DNA from: Mycobacterium sp. MYCO198283
GTDB taxonomy: Bacteria > Actinomycetota > Actinomycetes > Mycobacteriales > Mycobacteriaceae
Assembly: GCF_021213805.1 (NCBI RefSeq)
Contig: NZ_JAJQJI010000003.1
Location: forward strand, 124,001-188,000
DNA length: 64,000 nt
Direction of reading: 5' to 3'
The notes beneath the pieces were generated by a model. That model saw only the letters and a program-made list of their open reading frames with translations. It did no database searches and was not told the origin of the DNA. Below are positions 35,551 through 43,887 of the stretch, piece after piece. How positions within the stretch are numbered: the first letter of the stretch is position 1; every line of letters begins with the position of its first letter. Both the position numbers and the translations under genes were made by a program.

Positions 35551-38523
35551 TTACCGCTTGCCGGGCGGGCGGACACCGCGCGCGATGCCCAGCCCCTTCA
35601 CCGGCGGCTCGGGCTTCGGCGCCTCGCCGTTACCCGCGGACCCGCCGTCGGCCTCGGCCTGGGCGTCGGACTGCGCACCCGCAGCGTCGGACTGCTCCGC
35701 GGTGGGGGCCGGCGCCAACTCGGTCTTCGGCTCGCCGGACGCCGCCTTCTTGGCGCCGGGCCGTCGAGCGCCGGCAGCGATGCCGAGCCCCTTCACCGCT
35801 GGCTCGGCCTTGGCCGGCTCCTTGGTGGGCGCCGGCTTGGTGTCGACCTGCGGATCGCGCGTGGTCGACTGCTCCTCGACCGCCGGCTCGCTCTTCGCCT
35901 GCTCGGCGGCCTTGGGCGCAGCGGCCTTCTTCGCGCCCGGCCGCTTGGCACCGGCCGCCAGCCCGAGACCCTTCACCGGCGCCTTCGCCGCCGCGCCGGC
36001 CTCGGCCTTGTCCGGGTCGACGTTCGGCTGCTGCTTGACCGAGGTGTCCTCGGCGTGCGGGGTGTCGGCCTTGGGCGCCGCTTTCTTGGCTCCCGGCCGC
36101 TTCGCGCCGCCGGCGATGCCGAGGCCCTTGGCGGGCGGGGCGGCAGTCGCGGGCTTCGCCGCGGCAGCAGGCGCGGCGGGCGGCTGCGGCGCAGCCTCCT
36201 CCTTGGCAGGAGCCTCCGTCGTGGCCGTCGCCGTCGCCGGCGCCTCGGCGGCCCGCTTCTCGGCTTCCTTCGCGGCGGTGCCCTTCTCCGGCAGCGTCAC
36301 GCCGGACAGGTCGAGCGAGCCGAGCAGCAGCTGCGCGACGTCGAGCACCTCGACGTTCTCGGCCTTCGGCACCTCGGCGGCGCGGTCGCCCACGCCGTCG
36401 GTGATCATCACGCGGCAGAACGGGCAGCCCGTCGCGATCTTGGTGGCGTCGGTGGCCAGCGCCTCGTCGACCCGCTCGTGGTTGACGCGCTTGCCGATGT
36501 GCTCTTCCATCCACATCCGGGCACCGCCGGCGCCGCAGCACAGGCCGCGGTCGGCGTGGCGCGGCATCTCCGTCAGCGTGGCGCCGGATGCGCCGACCAG
36601 CTCACGCGGCGCGCTGTACTCCTTGTTGTGGCGGCCCAGGTAGCACGGGTCGTGGTAGGTGACCGGCTCGTCGGTGACGGACTTGACGGGCACCAGCAAC
36701 TTGTCCCGCACCAGCCGGTTGAGCAGCTGCGTGTGGTGCAGCACGGTGTAGTTGCCGCCCAGCTGCGGGTACTCGCGGCCGAGCGTGTTGAAGCAGTGCG
36801 GGCAGGTGACGACGACCTTGCGGTCGACGCGCTCGACGCCGTCGAACAGGTCGTTGAGCGTCTCGACGTTCTGCGCGGCGAGCTGCTGGAACAGGAACTC
36901 GTTGCCGGAGCGGCGGGCCGAGTCGCCGTTGCAGGTCTCACCCTCGCCGAGCACCAGGAACTTCACGCCGGCGATGGACAGCAGCTCGGCGACGGCCTTC
37001 GTGGTCTTCTTCGCGCGGTCCTCGTAGGCGCCGGCACAGCCGACGAAGAACAGGTACTCGTAGCCGGCGAAGCTGTCGACGTCGCGGCCGAACACCGGCA
37101 CGTCGAAGTCCACCTCGTCGATCCAGGCGGTGCGGGCCGACGCGTTCTGGCCCCACGGGTTGCCCTTGGTCTCCAGGTTCTTGTAGAGCACGCCGAGCTC
37201 GCCGGGGAACTCGGACTCCATCATCACCTGGTAGCGGCGCATGTCGACGATGTGGTCGATGTGCTCGATGTCCACCGGGCACTGCTCGACGCAGGCGCCG
37301 CAGGTGGTGCAGGACCACAGCACGTCGGGGTCGATCACGCCGCCCTGCTCGAGGGTGCCGACCAGCGGGCGGGTGGCCTGCTCCGGGCCCGAACCGAGGA
37401 CGCGCTCGAAGCCGGACTCCGGAACGGCGTGGTGGTCGGCTTCCTTCTTGCCCTTAAGGTCCTCGCCGAGACCGCCCTCGGGGGTGTTGTCGAGCACGGT
37501 CTGGCCGCCGATGATGTACGGCGCCTTGGCGAACAGGTGGTCGCGCAGGTTCATGATGACGAGCTTGGGCGACAGCGGCTTACCGGTGTTCCACGCGGGG
37601 CACTGCGACTGGCACCGACCGCACTCGGTGCAGGTCGTCATGTCGAGGTAACCCTTCCACGTGAAGTCCTCGATCTTGCCCCGGCCCAGCACCGCGTCCT
37701 CGGCGGGATCTTCGAAGTCGACCGGCTCGCCCTTGAATTCGACGGGCAGCAGCGGGCCCAGCGCGTCGGGCAGCCGCTTGAACGTGACGTTGATGGGCGC
37801 GGTGCCGATGTGCAGGTGCTTGGAGTGCAGCACGATCAGCAGGAAGACCAGCATGACGCCGATGTGCAGCAGCAGCGCGACGGTCTCGATGACGTGGTTG
37901 GCGCTCTCACCGAGCGGTTCGAGCGCGGCGCCGACCAGCTGCGAGGCGAACGCGCCGTCGCCGTAGGGCAGTGTGCCGATGACGGCCGACGAGCCGCGGA
38001 ACAGCAGGTACGTCCAGATGACGTTGAAGATCATGAAGAGGATCAGCCAGGCGCCGCCGGTGTGCGAGCCGTAGAACCGTGAGTCGCGGCCGTACTCCTT
38101 GGGCTCGCTGCGCAGCCGGATGATCGAGAACACGATGATGCCGGCGAGCACCGCGATGGCGAAGAAGTCCTGCAGCCCGCCGAGCAGGTCCCAGCGGCCG
38201 ACGAACGGGATGTGGAAGTCGGGGTCGAACAGCACGCCGTAGGCCTCGAGGTAGACCGTGGCGAGGATGAAAAAGCCCCACATGGTGAAGAAGTGCGCGA
38301 TACCGGGGATCGACCACTTGAGCAGCTTCTTCTGCCCGAACACCTCGGTGAACTGCGCCTTGATGCGCCCGGGGATGTCGTCCTTGCGGCCCTGGCTGTC
38401 GCTGACCGGTTGGCCCGAGCGGATCAGCCTGGTGAGGAACAGCACGCGGCGCGCGGCAAACGCCAGCACGACGACGGTCAACAACAGGCCCAGCGCCAGT
38501 CTCACCCATTCGAGAGCGTCCAC
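35551..38523 (-). CDS. etfD: EtfD-like membrane Fe-S oxidoreductase with C-terminal KGLGIA repeats
   Basis: 990 residues, homologue of Rv0338c, shown in M. tuberculosis to act with EtfBA in passing electrons from acyl-CoA dehydrogenases to the quinone pool. About six helices (residues 5-235) form a NarI-like membrane domain. Two 4Fe-4S clusters follow (CTECGRCQSQCP from 298, CTTCGACVEQCP from 405), then two CCG domains (TCPHCF, HDPCYLGRHNK, CCGAGGARM, CPFCRVM). The last 220 residues are Ala/Pro/Lys-rich with four copies of a KGLGIAxGAKRPGAKK unit. Two palindromic operators lie upstream. Confidence 0.93.
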   Translation of the reverse strand: MDALEWVRLALGLLLTVVVLAFAARRVLFLTRLIRSGQPVSDSQGRKDDIPGRIKAQFTEVFGQKKLLKWSIPGIAHFFTMWGFFILATVYLEAYGVLFDPDFHIPFVGRWDLLGGLQDFFAIAVLAGIIVFSIIRLRSEPKEYGRDSRFYGSHTGGAWLILFMIFNVIWTYLLFRGSSAVIGTLPYGDGAFASQLVGAALEPLGESANHVIETVALLLHIGVMLVFLLIVLHSKHLHIGTAPINVTFKRLPDALGPLLPVEFKGEPVDFEDPAEDAVLGRGKIEDFTWKGYLDMTTCTECGRCQSQCPAWNTGKPLSPKLVIMNLRDHLFAKAPYIIGGQTVLDNTPEGGLGEDLKGKKEADHHAVPESGFERVLGSGPEQATRPLVGTLEQGGVIDPDVLWSCTTCGACVEQCPVDIEHIDHIVDMRRYQVMMESEFPGELGVLYKNLETKGNPWGQNASARTAWIDEVDFDVPVFGRDVDSFAGYEYLFFVGCAGAYEDRAKKTTKAVAELLSIAGVKFLVLGEGETCNGDSARRSGNEFLFQQLAAQNVETLNDLFDGVERVDRKVVVTCPHCFNTLGREYPQLGGNYTVLHHTQLLNRLVRDKLLVPVKSVTDEPVTYHDPCYLGRHNKEYSAPRELVGASGATLTEMPRHADRGLCCGAGGARMWMEEHIGKRVNHERVDEALATDATKIATGCPFCRVMITDGVGDRAAEVPKAENVEVLDVAQLLLGSLDLSGVTLPEKGTAAKEAEKRAAEAPATATATTEAPAKEEAAPQPPAAPAAAAKPATAAPPAKGLGIAGGAKRPGAKKAAPKADTPHAEDTSVKQQPNVDPDKAEAGAAAKAPVKGLGLAAGAKRPGAKKAAAPKAAEQAKSEPAVEEQSTTRDPQVDTKPAPTKEPAKAEPAVKGLGIAAGARRPGAKKAASGEPKTELAPAPTAEQSDAAGAQSDAQAEADGGSAGNGEAPKPEPPVKGLGIARGVRPPGKR

Positions 38524-38540
38524 GGCTGCCTCCCCTTAGT

Positions 38541-38585
38541 AAGTTACTCAACAGTAACTTAACGGAAGTTACTCGTCGGTAACTT
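38541..38585. promoter_or_regulatory. Two tandem 20-bp palindromes upstream of etfD
   Basis: AAGTTACTCAACAGTAACTT (38541-38560) and AAGTTACTCGTCGGTAACTT (38566-38585) are palindromes with the same arms, centred 25 bases apart. They begin 18 bases upstream of the etfD ATG. Symmetry and length fit a TetR-type repressor bound as two dimers. The regulator is not identifiable from the window. Confidence 0.7.
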
Positions 38586-38642
38586 GTAGTCGGTGCAGCT
38601 CATAGTGGCACCTTCGGCGAAGCCGCCGCTACGAAGGCTGCC

Positions 38643-41072
38643 CTAACCGGCAGTCGAGAGCATCGAGCGCAACATCGACAGCAGCTCGGAGCGGGACTGC
38701 GCGCCGAGCCGGCGCCGGATGCGGGCGACGTGGTGCTCGACGGTCTTGGCCGAGATGAACAGCTGGCTGCCGATGTCGCGGTACGGCAATCCCAGCACCA
38801 GCAACTCGGCCACCTCCCGCTCGCGCTCCGACAACACCGGCGACGCCGCCGACGGCCGGGTGGCCGACGCGTCCTCCGCCGCGCCGGCGCCCTTGAGGTC
38901 GCGGGCCAGCTGCAGCATGGCGGCCGAGGTCCGCGCATCCGCCGCGTGCAGCGCCGCCTGGCTGGCCAGCCGGGTGGCGTCCCAGGTGTGGCCGTGACCG
39001 GCGAGCGCCCGCGCCGCGGCCGCCACGTCGTCGGCGTCGACCTGACCGGCGAGCACCCGCAGCCACACCCGGCCGGCGCCGGCCAGCACGCGGGCCAGCG
39101 GATACTGCCCGGCGGCGGCCGCGAGCGCCTGCCCGTGCGGGGCCACCGCGTCGGGCGCATTGGCGAGGATGCCCGCGTGCACCCCGGCCCAGCGCAGCGG
39201 CACCGCCCACAGCGGCGGCTCGCCCAGGTCCCGGAGCAGCGCGAACGCCCGGTCGACGACGTGCTGCACCCGGTCGGTCTGCCCGAGCCGGACCGCCGAC
39301 ACCCACAGCTCGCCGAGCGGCAGCAGGGCGTAGAGGTCGATGGCGTAGGCGTCGAGCACGCCGGCCGCGACCGCCCAGTACTTGCGGACGCCGCCGTCAT
39401 CCCCGGTGCGCCGGGCGATGCCGCACCGCAGCGCCGCCGACCACAGCGCGTCGCGGCGGTGCATGTGCTGCTCGTCGACCGCCGCGGAGTCGGCGATCGC
39501 GGCCATCAACTGCCCGTCGAACAGGTGCGCCCAGCCCAGCAGCAGCCGGTGCCGGTTGGCGAAGACGTCGTCGGCGGGCCGGGCGAGCACCCCGCGGGCC
39601 CGCGCCGGGTCACCGCCGTGCAAGGCGACCAGCGCGGCGATCGCGGCGGGCGTGTCCGGGGTGATGGCCGGCGTCGGCACCTCGGTGGACACCGCCTGGC
39701 CCAGCGTGCTGACGGTGACCGGATACGGCTCGCGCAGCGATGCCCACACCCCGGCGGCGAGGCTGCGGGCCGCCCGCGCCGCCGCGGTCGGCGGGCCCGC
39801 GGCCGCTGCCTCGAGCACACGGCGGGCCGCGGCCAGCTCACCGGCGCCCAACAGGGCCACCACCGCTGCGGCGTTGACCGTGGCGTCCGCGTGCGGGCCG
39901 AGCCAGCCGAACAGCTCGGCGGCCTGCGTCATCGCGCCCTCGTGCGCGGCGATCGACGCCGCAATCCGCACCGCGGCTCCACGGACCGCTTCGTCGTCGG
40001 CGGCGAGCAGTCCGTCGGCGAGCCGGGCGGCGGCCGGGAAGTCGCCGGTCAACGCCAGCGCATCGGCCAGCCGGACGTCCACCGCGGTGGCGCCGGCGCT
40101 CACCGCGGCCCGATACAACCGGGCGGCTCGCATCGGCTCCGTGGCCGCGCTGGCGTGGGCCTGCAGCTGCGCGGCGAGCCGCTCGTCGACGGTGCCGTGC
40201 TCGGCGAGCCGCAACGCGAGTTCCTCCTCGAGGGCGGCGGCGGCCAGCTGCGAGGCGATCAGCGACGACTCGATGGTGCGGTGGCGGGCCGCACCGACCA
40301 CCTCGCCGGCCACCGCGTGCACCGTCGCCACGAACGCCGCAGGATGCGCCGGATCCGCGAGCCCGCTCGCCCGCGCCGCATCCACCAGCGGCTCGGCGTC
40401 GGCTTCCGGGACGGCCAGCGCCGCCGCGACGTCTGCGGCCCCGAGCGCGGCACCCAGACTGACCACCAGCAGCGCTTCGGTGACCGGCGCCGGCACGCGG
40501 TGCACCCGATCGACCAGCGCCCGCCGCGCCGCGCGCGCCGGATCATCGGAACCCTGCAGCGCGCCGAGCGCCGCGTCGAGCAGCAGCGGCAACCCGGCCG
40601 TGGCGTCGAGCAGCTGGTGGACCAGCTCGCGGGGAGCCGGTGCGCCGAGCGTCGCGGAGGCCAGGTGCGCCACCTCGGCCGCGATCAGCGGGCGCAGGGC
40701 GACGACCCGGTTGGCGCGCTGCAGCGCCGCCACCAGCTGCCGCAGCGACGGCCGGTGACGCTGCGGCTCGGTGGCCACCACCACGGTCGCGGCGGGGTCG
40801 GCGACCAGCTCGGTGAGCGCGGCGAGCTCGCCGTCATCGAGCAGCTGGGCGTCGTCGACGACGACGGGCGCGGGCGGGTCGCCGGGTCTCGGTGGCCGGG
40901 TGAGCAGCGTCGCGCCGGCGTCACGCAGCGTGCCGCGGACGGTGTCGACGACGGCGCTCTTGCCGCTGCCCGTGCCGCCGACGATCAGCAGCTTGACCGG
41001 ATCGCCCGGGCGGGCGGCCAACGCCGCGAGCGCCGGCCGCGCCGGCGGCGGGATGAGCCGTTGGGTGTCCAC
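38643..41072 (-). CDS. iniR: IniR-like LuxR-family regulator with AAA ATPase domain (Rv0339c-like)
   Basis: 809 residues. An N-terminal P-loop (IVGGTGSGKS, residues 30-39) and Walker B (VVVDDAQLL) start a STAND/LAL-type ATPase. The middle is Ala-rich helical TPR-like sequence. The C-terminal 65 residues are a LuxR HTH (LSEREREVAELLVLGL then KTVEHHVARIRRRLG). Rv0339c and its M. marinum counterpart, IniR, activate iniBAC, reportedly in response to free trehalose. The GTG start lies 12 bases after the Hsp70-like gene's stop, and iniBAC is nearby. Confidence 0.87.
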   Translation of the reverse strand: MDTQRLIPPPARPALAALAARPGDPVKLLIVGGTGSGKSAVVDTVRGTLRDAGATLLTRPPRPGDPPAPVVVDDAQLLDDGELAALTELVADPAATVVVATEPQRHRPSLRQLVAALQRANRVVALRPLIAAEVAHLASATLGAPAPRELVHQLLDATAGLPLLLDAALGALQGSDDPARAARRALVDRVHRVPAPVTEALLVVSLGAALGAADVAAALAVPEADAEPLVDAARASGLADPAHPAAFVATVHAVAGEVVGAARHRTIESSLIASQLAAAALEEELALRLAEHGTVDERLAAQLQAHASAATEPMRAARLYRAAVSAGATAVDVRLADALALTGDFPAAARLADGLLAADDEAVRGAAVRIAASIAAHEGAMTQAAELFGWLGPHADATVNAAAVVALLGAGELAAARRVLEAAAAGPPTAAARAARSLAAGVWASLREPYPVTVSTLGQAVSTEVPTPAITPDTPAAIAALVALHGGDPARARGVLARPADDVFANRHRLLLGWAHLFDGQLMAAIADSAAVDEQHMHRRDALWSAALRCGIARRTGDDGGVRKYWAVAAGVLDAYAIDLYALLPLGELWVSAVRLGQTDRVQHVVDRAFALLRDLGEPPLWAVPLRWAGVHAGILANAPDAVAPHGQALAAAAGQYPLARVLAGAGRVWLRVLAGQVDADDVAAAARALAGHGHTWDATRLASQAALHAADARTSAAMLQLARDLKGAGAAEDASATRPSAASPVLSEREREVAELLVLGLPYRDIGSQLFISAKTVEHHVARIRRRLGAQSRSELLSMLRSMLSTAG

Positions 41073-41084
41073 CGCCGGGACGCG

Positions 41085-42983
41085 TCAGCCGAGCGTCACC
41101 GGCAGCGGGACCAGCAGCGGCGGCTGGGCGTCCGCCTCGGTGACGCCCTGCTGGGCCGGCGTGCTGGGCACCACCGTCGTCGGCGGAGCCGGTGCGGCCG
41201 TGGTGGCCGGGGCCTGCGTCGTCGGCGGCGGCTGGGTGGTGGTCGGCGGGGCCTGCGTGGTGGTCGGCGGCCGGGTGGTGGTCGGCTGCGTGGTGGTGCG
41301 GGTCGTCGTGGTGGTCGGCTGCGTGGTGGTGGTCGTGGTCGTGGGCTGCGTCGTCGTCGTGGTCGACGTCGTCGTGGGCGCCTGCGTGGTGGTCGTGGTG
41401 GTGCCGGCCGTCGGCTGCGCGGATGGCGGAGGTGCGCCGGCCGACGTGCGGGTGGGCTGCGGGTCGTCGCCGCTGTCTGCGGTCGGCGCGGCGCCGTCGG
41501 GCGAGGTGGTGGTGCCGCCGGGACGGGTGATGACGGTCTGCGTCTCCGGGCCGAGCGGGCTGCTGGAGCTGGTGAACGTCCACGCCAGCCCGCTCACGGC
41601 GGCGACCAGCGCGACGACGGCCGCCGCGAACAGCACGCCGGGCCGCCGATACCAGGGCAGCGGCGCGTCGGCGTCCGGTCCACCCACGGCCTCGTGGGGT
41701 TGGAACGCCATCGCCGGGCGGGCGTCGGTGGCGCCCTGCCCGTAGTACTCGCCGCCGGTGTAGGGCAGCGGCTCGCCGCCCGTGTGGGCCTCGTCGTCCT
41801 CCGACCACGCCATCGCGCCGCTGCCCGCGGCCGCCGCGGCGGCCGGGCCGAGCTGGGTCGCCATCCCCGTCGCGTCCGCGGCCGTCGGGCCGAGCTGGGT
41901 GGCGTCGGGATCGGCGGCCGGGGCCAGCGCGGTGGCGTCGGCGGCCGGCCCGCGCGCGGCGAGCAGCGCGGCGCCGGCGGCGGTGTTCAGGGCCGGGCCG
42001 GGCGTGGTGACGACGGGCACCCGCAACGTCTCGGAGAGCCGCTCGGTGACCAGCGGCATGGCCGCCCCGCCGCCGACCGTCGCGACCGCGGCCAGGTTGG
42101 CGGCCGGAACGCGGTTGCGCTCCAATGCATCCCCGAGCGCCGACAGCGCGCCGTCGAGCGCGGGCCGCACGAGGTGCTCAAGCTCGGCGCGCGTCACGCG
42201 GATGTCGGAGCGGAAGCCGGGCAGCTCGACCGCCACCCCGGTGGCGGTGTCGGCGGACAACCGTTCCTTGGCGAGGCGGCACTGCTCACGCAGCCGGTTC
42301 AGCGCGTTGACGTCGGTGGTGGCCGAGGGGTCCAGGCCGCCCTGCTCGGTGACGCCGCGCAGGACGTGGCTGAGCAGCGCGGCGTCGATCTGGTCGCCGG
42401 AGAAGTCGGTGAAGCGGACGGTCTGCCCGATGGGCTCGAACCCGGCGGCCGCGTCGGCGAGGGTGATCGCGGTGCCCGTGCCGCCGAAGTCCAGCAGCGC
42501 GACCACGCCGCGGGCCGGCAGGCCGGGGCTGGCCGCCAGCGCGGCGAGCGCGGCGCGGGCGTCGGAGACCAGCGCCGGCGGCCGACCGTTCGGCGACAGG
42601 GTGGGCACCGCAGCCAGCGCGTCGCGCAGCACACCCTGGGTGCCGGGCCCCCAGTGGGCGGGCACGGCCACCGCGACCGATTCCGGTGTCGCGCCGCCGG
42701 TGACCTCGCGGGCCAGCGCGTCCAGCGCCGCCACCAGCAGCCGCTCGGCGCGGTGCTGCGAGCCGTCGGCGGCGATGATCGGCACCGGATCGCCGACCCG
42801 CTCGACGAAGCCGGTGAGCACCAGCCCGCGTTCGGTCAGGTTCGGGTTGTCCGCCGGCACCCCCACCTCGAGCGGCCGGTGCGGGAACAGGGTGACGACG
42901 GCCCGGCGGATCAGCGCGGGAGTGCCGACGCGTGCGGCGACCAGGTGGGTCATCCCGACGGACAACCCGAGCGCGTCGCTCAT
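41085..42983 (-). CDS. Hsp70-like ATPase fused to a membrane helix and Thr-rich tail
   Basis: 632 residues. Residues 1-350 keep the actin/Hsp70 fold: LGLSVGMTHLVA, VAVAVPAHWG, VALLDFGGTGTAI (phosphate 2), RLAKERLS and VGGGAAMPLV. An acidic Gly/Tyr linker leads to DAPLPWYRRPG, a transmembrane helix near residue 435, then about 170 residues dominated by Thr/Pro repeats. Without a substrate-binding domain it is not a classical chaperone; it may sense or scaffold at the membrane. The ATG at 42983 has an AGAGGTGAG site. It forms an operon with the IniR-like gene and is divergent from the IniB-N genes. Confidence 0.82.
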   Translation of the reverse strand: MSDALGLSVGMTHLVAARVGTPALIRRAVVTLFPHRPLEVGVPADNPNLTERGLVLTGFVERVGDPVPIIAADGSQHRAERLLVAALDALAREVTGGATPESVAVAVPAHWGPGTQGVLRDALAAVPTLSPNGRPPALVSDARAALAALAASPGLPARGVVALLDFGGTGTAITLADAAAGFEPIGQTVRFTDFSGDQIDAALLSHVLRGVTEQGGLDPSATTDVNALNRLREQCRLAKERLSADTATGVAVELPGFRSDIRVTRAELEHLVRPALDGALSALGDALERNRVPAANLAAVATVGGGAAMPLVTERLSETLRVPVVTTPGPALNTAAGAALLAARGPAADATALAPAADPDATQLGPTAADATGMATQLGPAAAAAAGSGAMAWSEDDEAHTGGEPLPYTGGEYYGQGATDARPAMAFQPHEAVGGPDADAPLPWYRRPGVLFAAAVVALVAAVSGLAWTFTSSSSPLGPETQTVITRPGGTTTSPDGAAPTADSGDDPQPTRTSAGAPPPSAQPTAGTTTTTTQAPTTTSTTTTTQPTTTTTTTQPTTTTTRTTTQPTTTRPPTTTQAPPTTTQPPPTTQAPATTAAPAPPTTVVPSTPAQQGVTEADAQPPLLVPLPVTLG

Positions 42984-43076
42984 GTCGCTCACCTCTGTCG
43001 GACGGGGTCTGGGCCGTTGCTCACCCTAGCCGCTGCGCCGGACACCGGGCGGGAGGTGCGCGGGCCGTCGGCGCCA

Positions 43077-43121
43077 CCCCCTAACGGCCGGCGATCCCCT
43101 ACCCGCCGATCCCCTAATGCC
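43077..43121. promoter_or_regulatory. CCCCTAA repeat cluster upstream of the IniB-N gene
   Basis: Three copies of a CCCCTA(A/C) motif at 43077-43084, 43096-43103 and 43111-43118; the last reads CCCCTAATGCC. The same 11-mer occurs upstream of iniB. The gap 42984-43183 serves as the divergent promoter region. A shared operator, perhaps for the adjacent IniR-like protein, is inferred. Confidence 0.45.
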
Positions 43122-43183
43122 GGCCCGCGACCAGTGGGCTGTGCACCGATCACAGGCGCGTTCGGCGGACCTAGCATCGCTGC

Positions 43184-43663
43184 ATGCCCAACGAACTGCT
43201 CGATTTCGTGCTGTCGCTGGTGCGCGATCCCGGGGTCGCCGCCCAGTACGCGGCCGACCCGAACGGCGCGCTCGCCGACGCCGGCCTTTCCGGCGTGACC
43301 ACCGCCGACGTCAGCAACCTGATCCCGGTGGTGAGCGAATCGCTGCCCGTCGCCGACGCCGGCAACGTGTGGGCCAGCGGCGCGGCGACGGCGGCCTTCG
43401 ACGCGTTCGACTCCTTCGACGTCATCGACGTCGTCGACGCGCCGGTGGTCGACGAGCCGGCGATCGACACCGGCCCGGCGCTCGAACAGCCGTCCTACGA
43501 CCACGTCGACGCCGGCCTGGCGCCGCCGGACCCCCTGCCGGATCCGGTGATCGACGCCGGTGCGCCGCCGGCCGCGGACGTGTTCGACGCGCCGGTGATC
43601 GACGCCCCGATCCTCGACGCGCCGTACGACGGCCCCGACCCGTCGCACGTCGACCTGTTCTGA
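43184..43663 (+). CDS. IniB N-terminal-domain protein (Rv0340-like)
   Basis: 159 residues. The first 50 residues (NELLDFVLSLVRDPGVAAQY... ALADAGLSGVTTADV) share the IniB N-terminal domain seen again at 43888. The rest is Asp/Pro/Ala/Val-rich with repeated VIDAP/VVDAP/APILDAP units and no Cys. There is no signal peptide. Position between the IniR-like operon and iniB matches Rv0340. It ends in a clear intrinsic terminator, so it is not part of the iniBAC message. Confidence 0.82.
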   Translation: MPNELLDFVLSLVRDPGVAAQYAADPNGALADAGLSGVTTADVSNLIPVVSESLPVADAGNVWASGAATAAFDAFDSFDVIDVVDAPVVDEPAIDTGPALEQPSYDHVDAGLAPPDPLPDPVIDAGAPPAADVFDAPVIDAPILDAPYDGPDPSHVDLF

Positions 43664-43676
43664 CCTCACCCGGACG

Positions 43677-43707
43677 AGCCCCGGCCCCCAGCGGGCCGGG
43701 GCTTTTT
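43677..43707 (+). terminator. Intrinsic terminator after the IniB-N gene
   Basis: Perfect 11-bp stem (AGCCCCGGCCC 43677-43687, GGGCCGGGGCT 43693-43703) with a 5-base loop, followed by TTTT. It begins 14 bases after the stop at 43663 and separates this gene from iniB. Confidence 0.88.
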
Positions 43708-43724
43708 CGTGCGGCGACCCCGAC

Positions 43725-43743
43725 CCCCTAATCCCCTAATGCC
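43725..43743. promoter_or_regulatory. Tandem CCCCTAAT motif upstream of iniB
   Basis: Two abutting copies of CCCCTAAT (43725-43732 and 43733-43740), the second extending to CCCCTAATGCC, 145 bases before the iniB ATG. The 43744-43887 stretch also holds GGGGAGTCGACCCC (43781-43794). These are candidate operator elements for iniBAC induction; no promoter hexamers are certain. Confidence 0.45.
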
Positions 43744-43887
43744 CGCACGGCCGAACCCCCGGGAGGGCGTCGGCCAAACAGGGGAGTCGACCCCGTTTCC
43801 AGGGGTGCGGCGCCGCCATAACGTGTGTGTCAGGTCGCCGAGAGGCGGCGACACACCCCCTCACCAGAGGACGAGAAAGGGACCACC

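Noticed and set aside
41190..41450. Regular short repeats that might be taken for a CRISPR array or microsatellite
   Set aside because: They are Thr/Pro codon runs in the tail of the Hsp70-like membrane protein; there are no spacers.
38730..43298. Very long + strand open frame (over 1,500 codons) opposite the regulator and Hsp70-like genes
   Set aside because: It is Arg/Gly/Pro/His-rich with no domain signature and lies antisense to two genes with clear motifs; an artefact of high GC at third positions.
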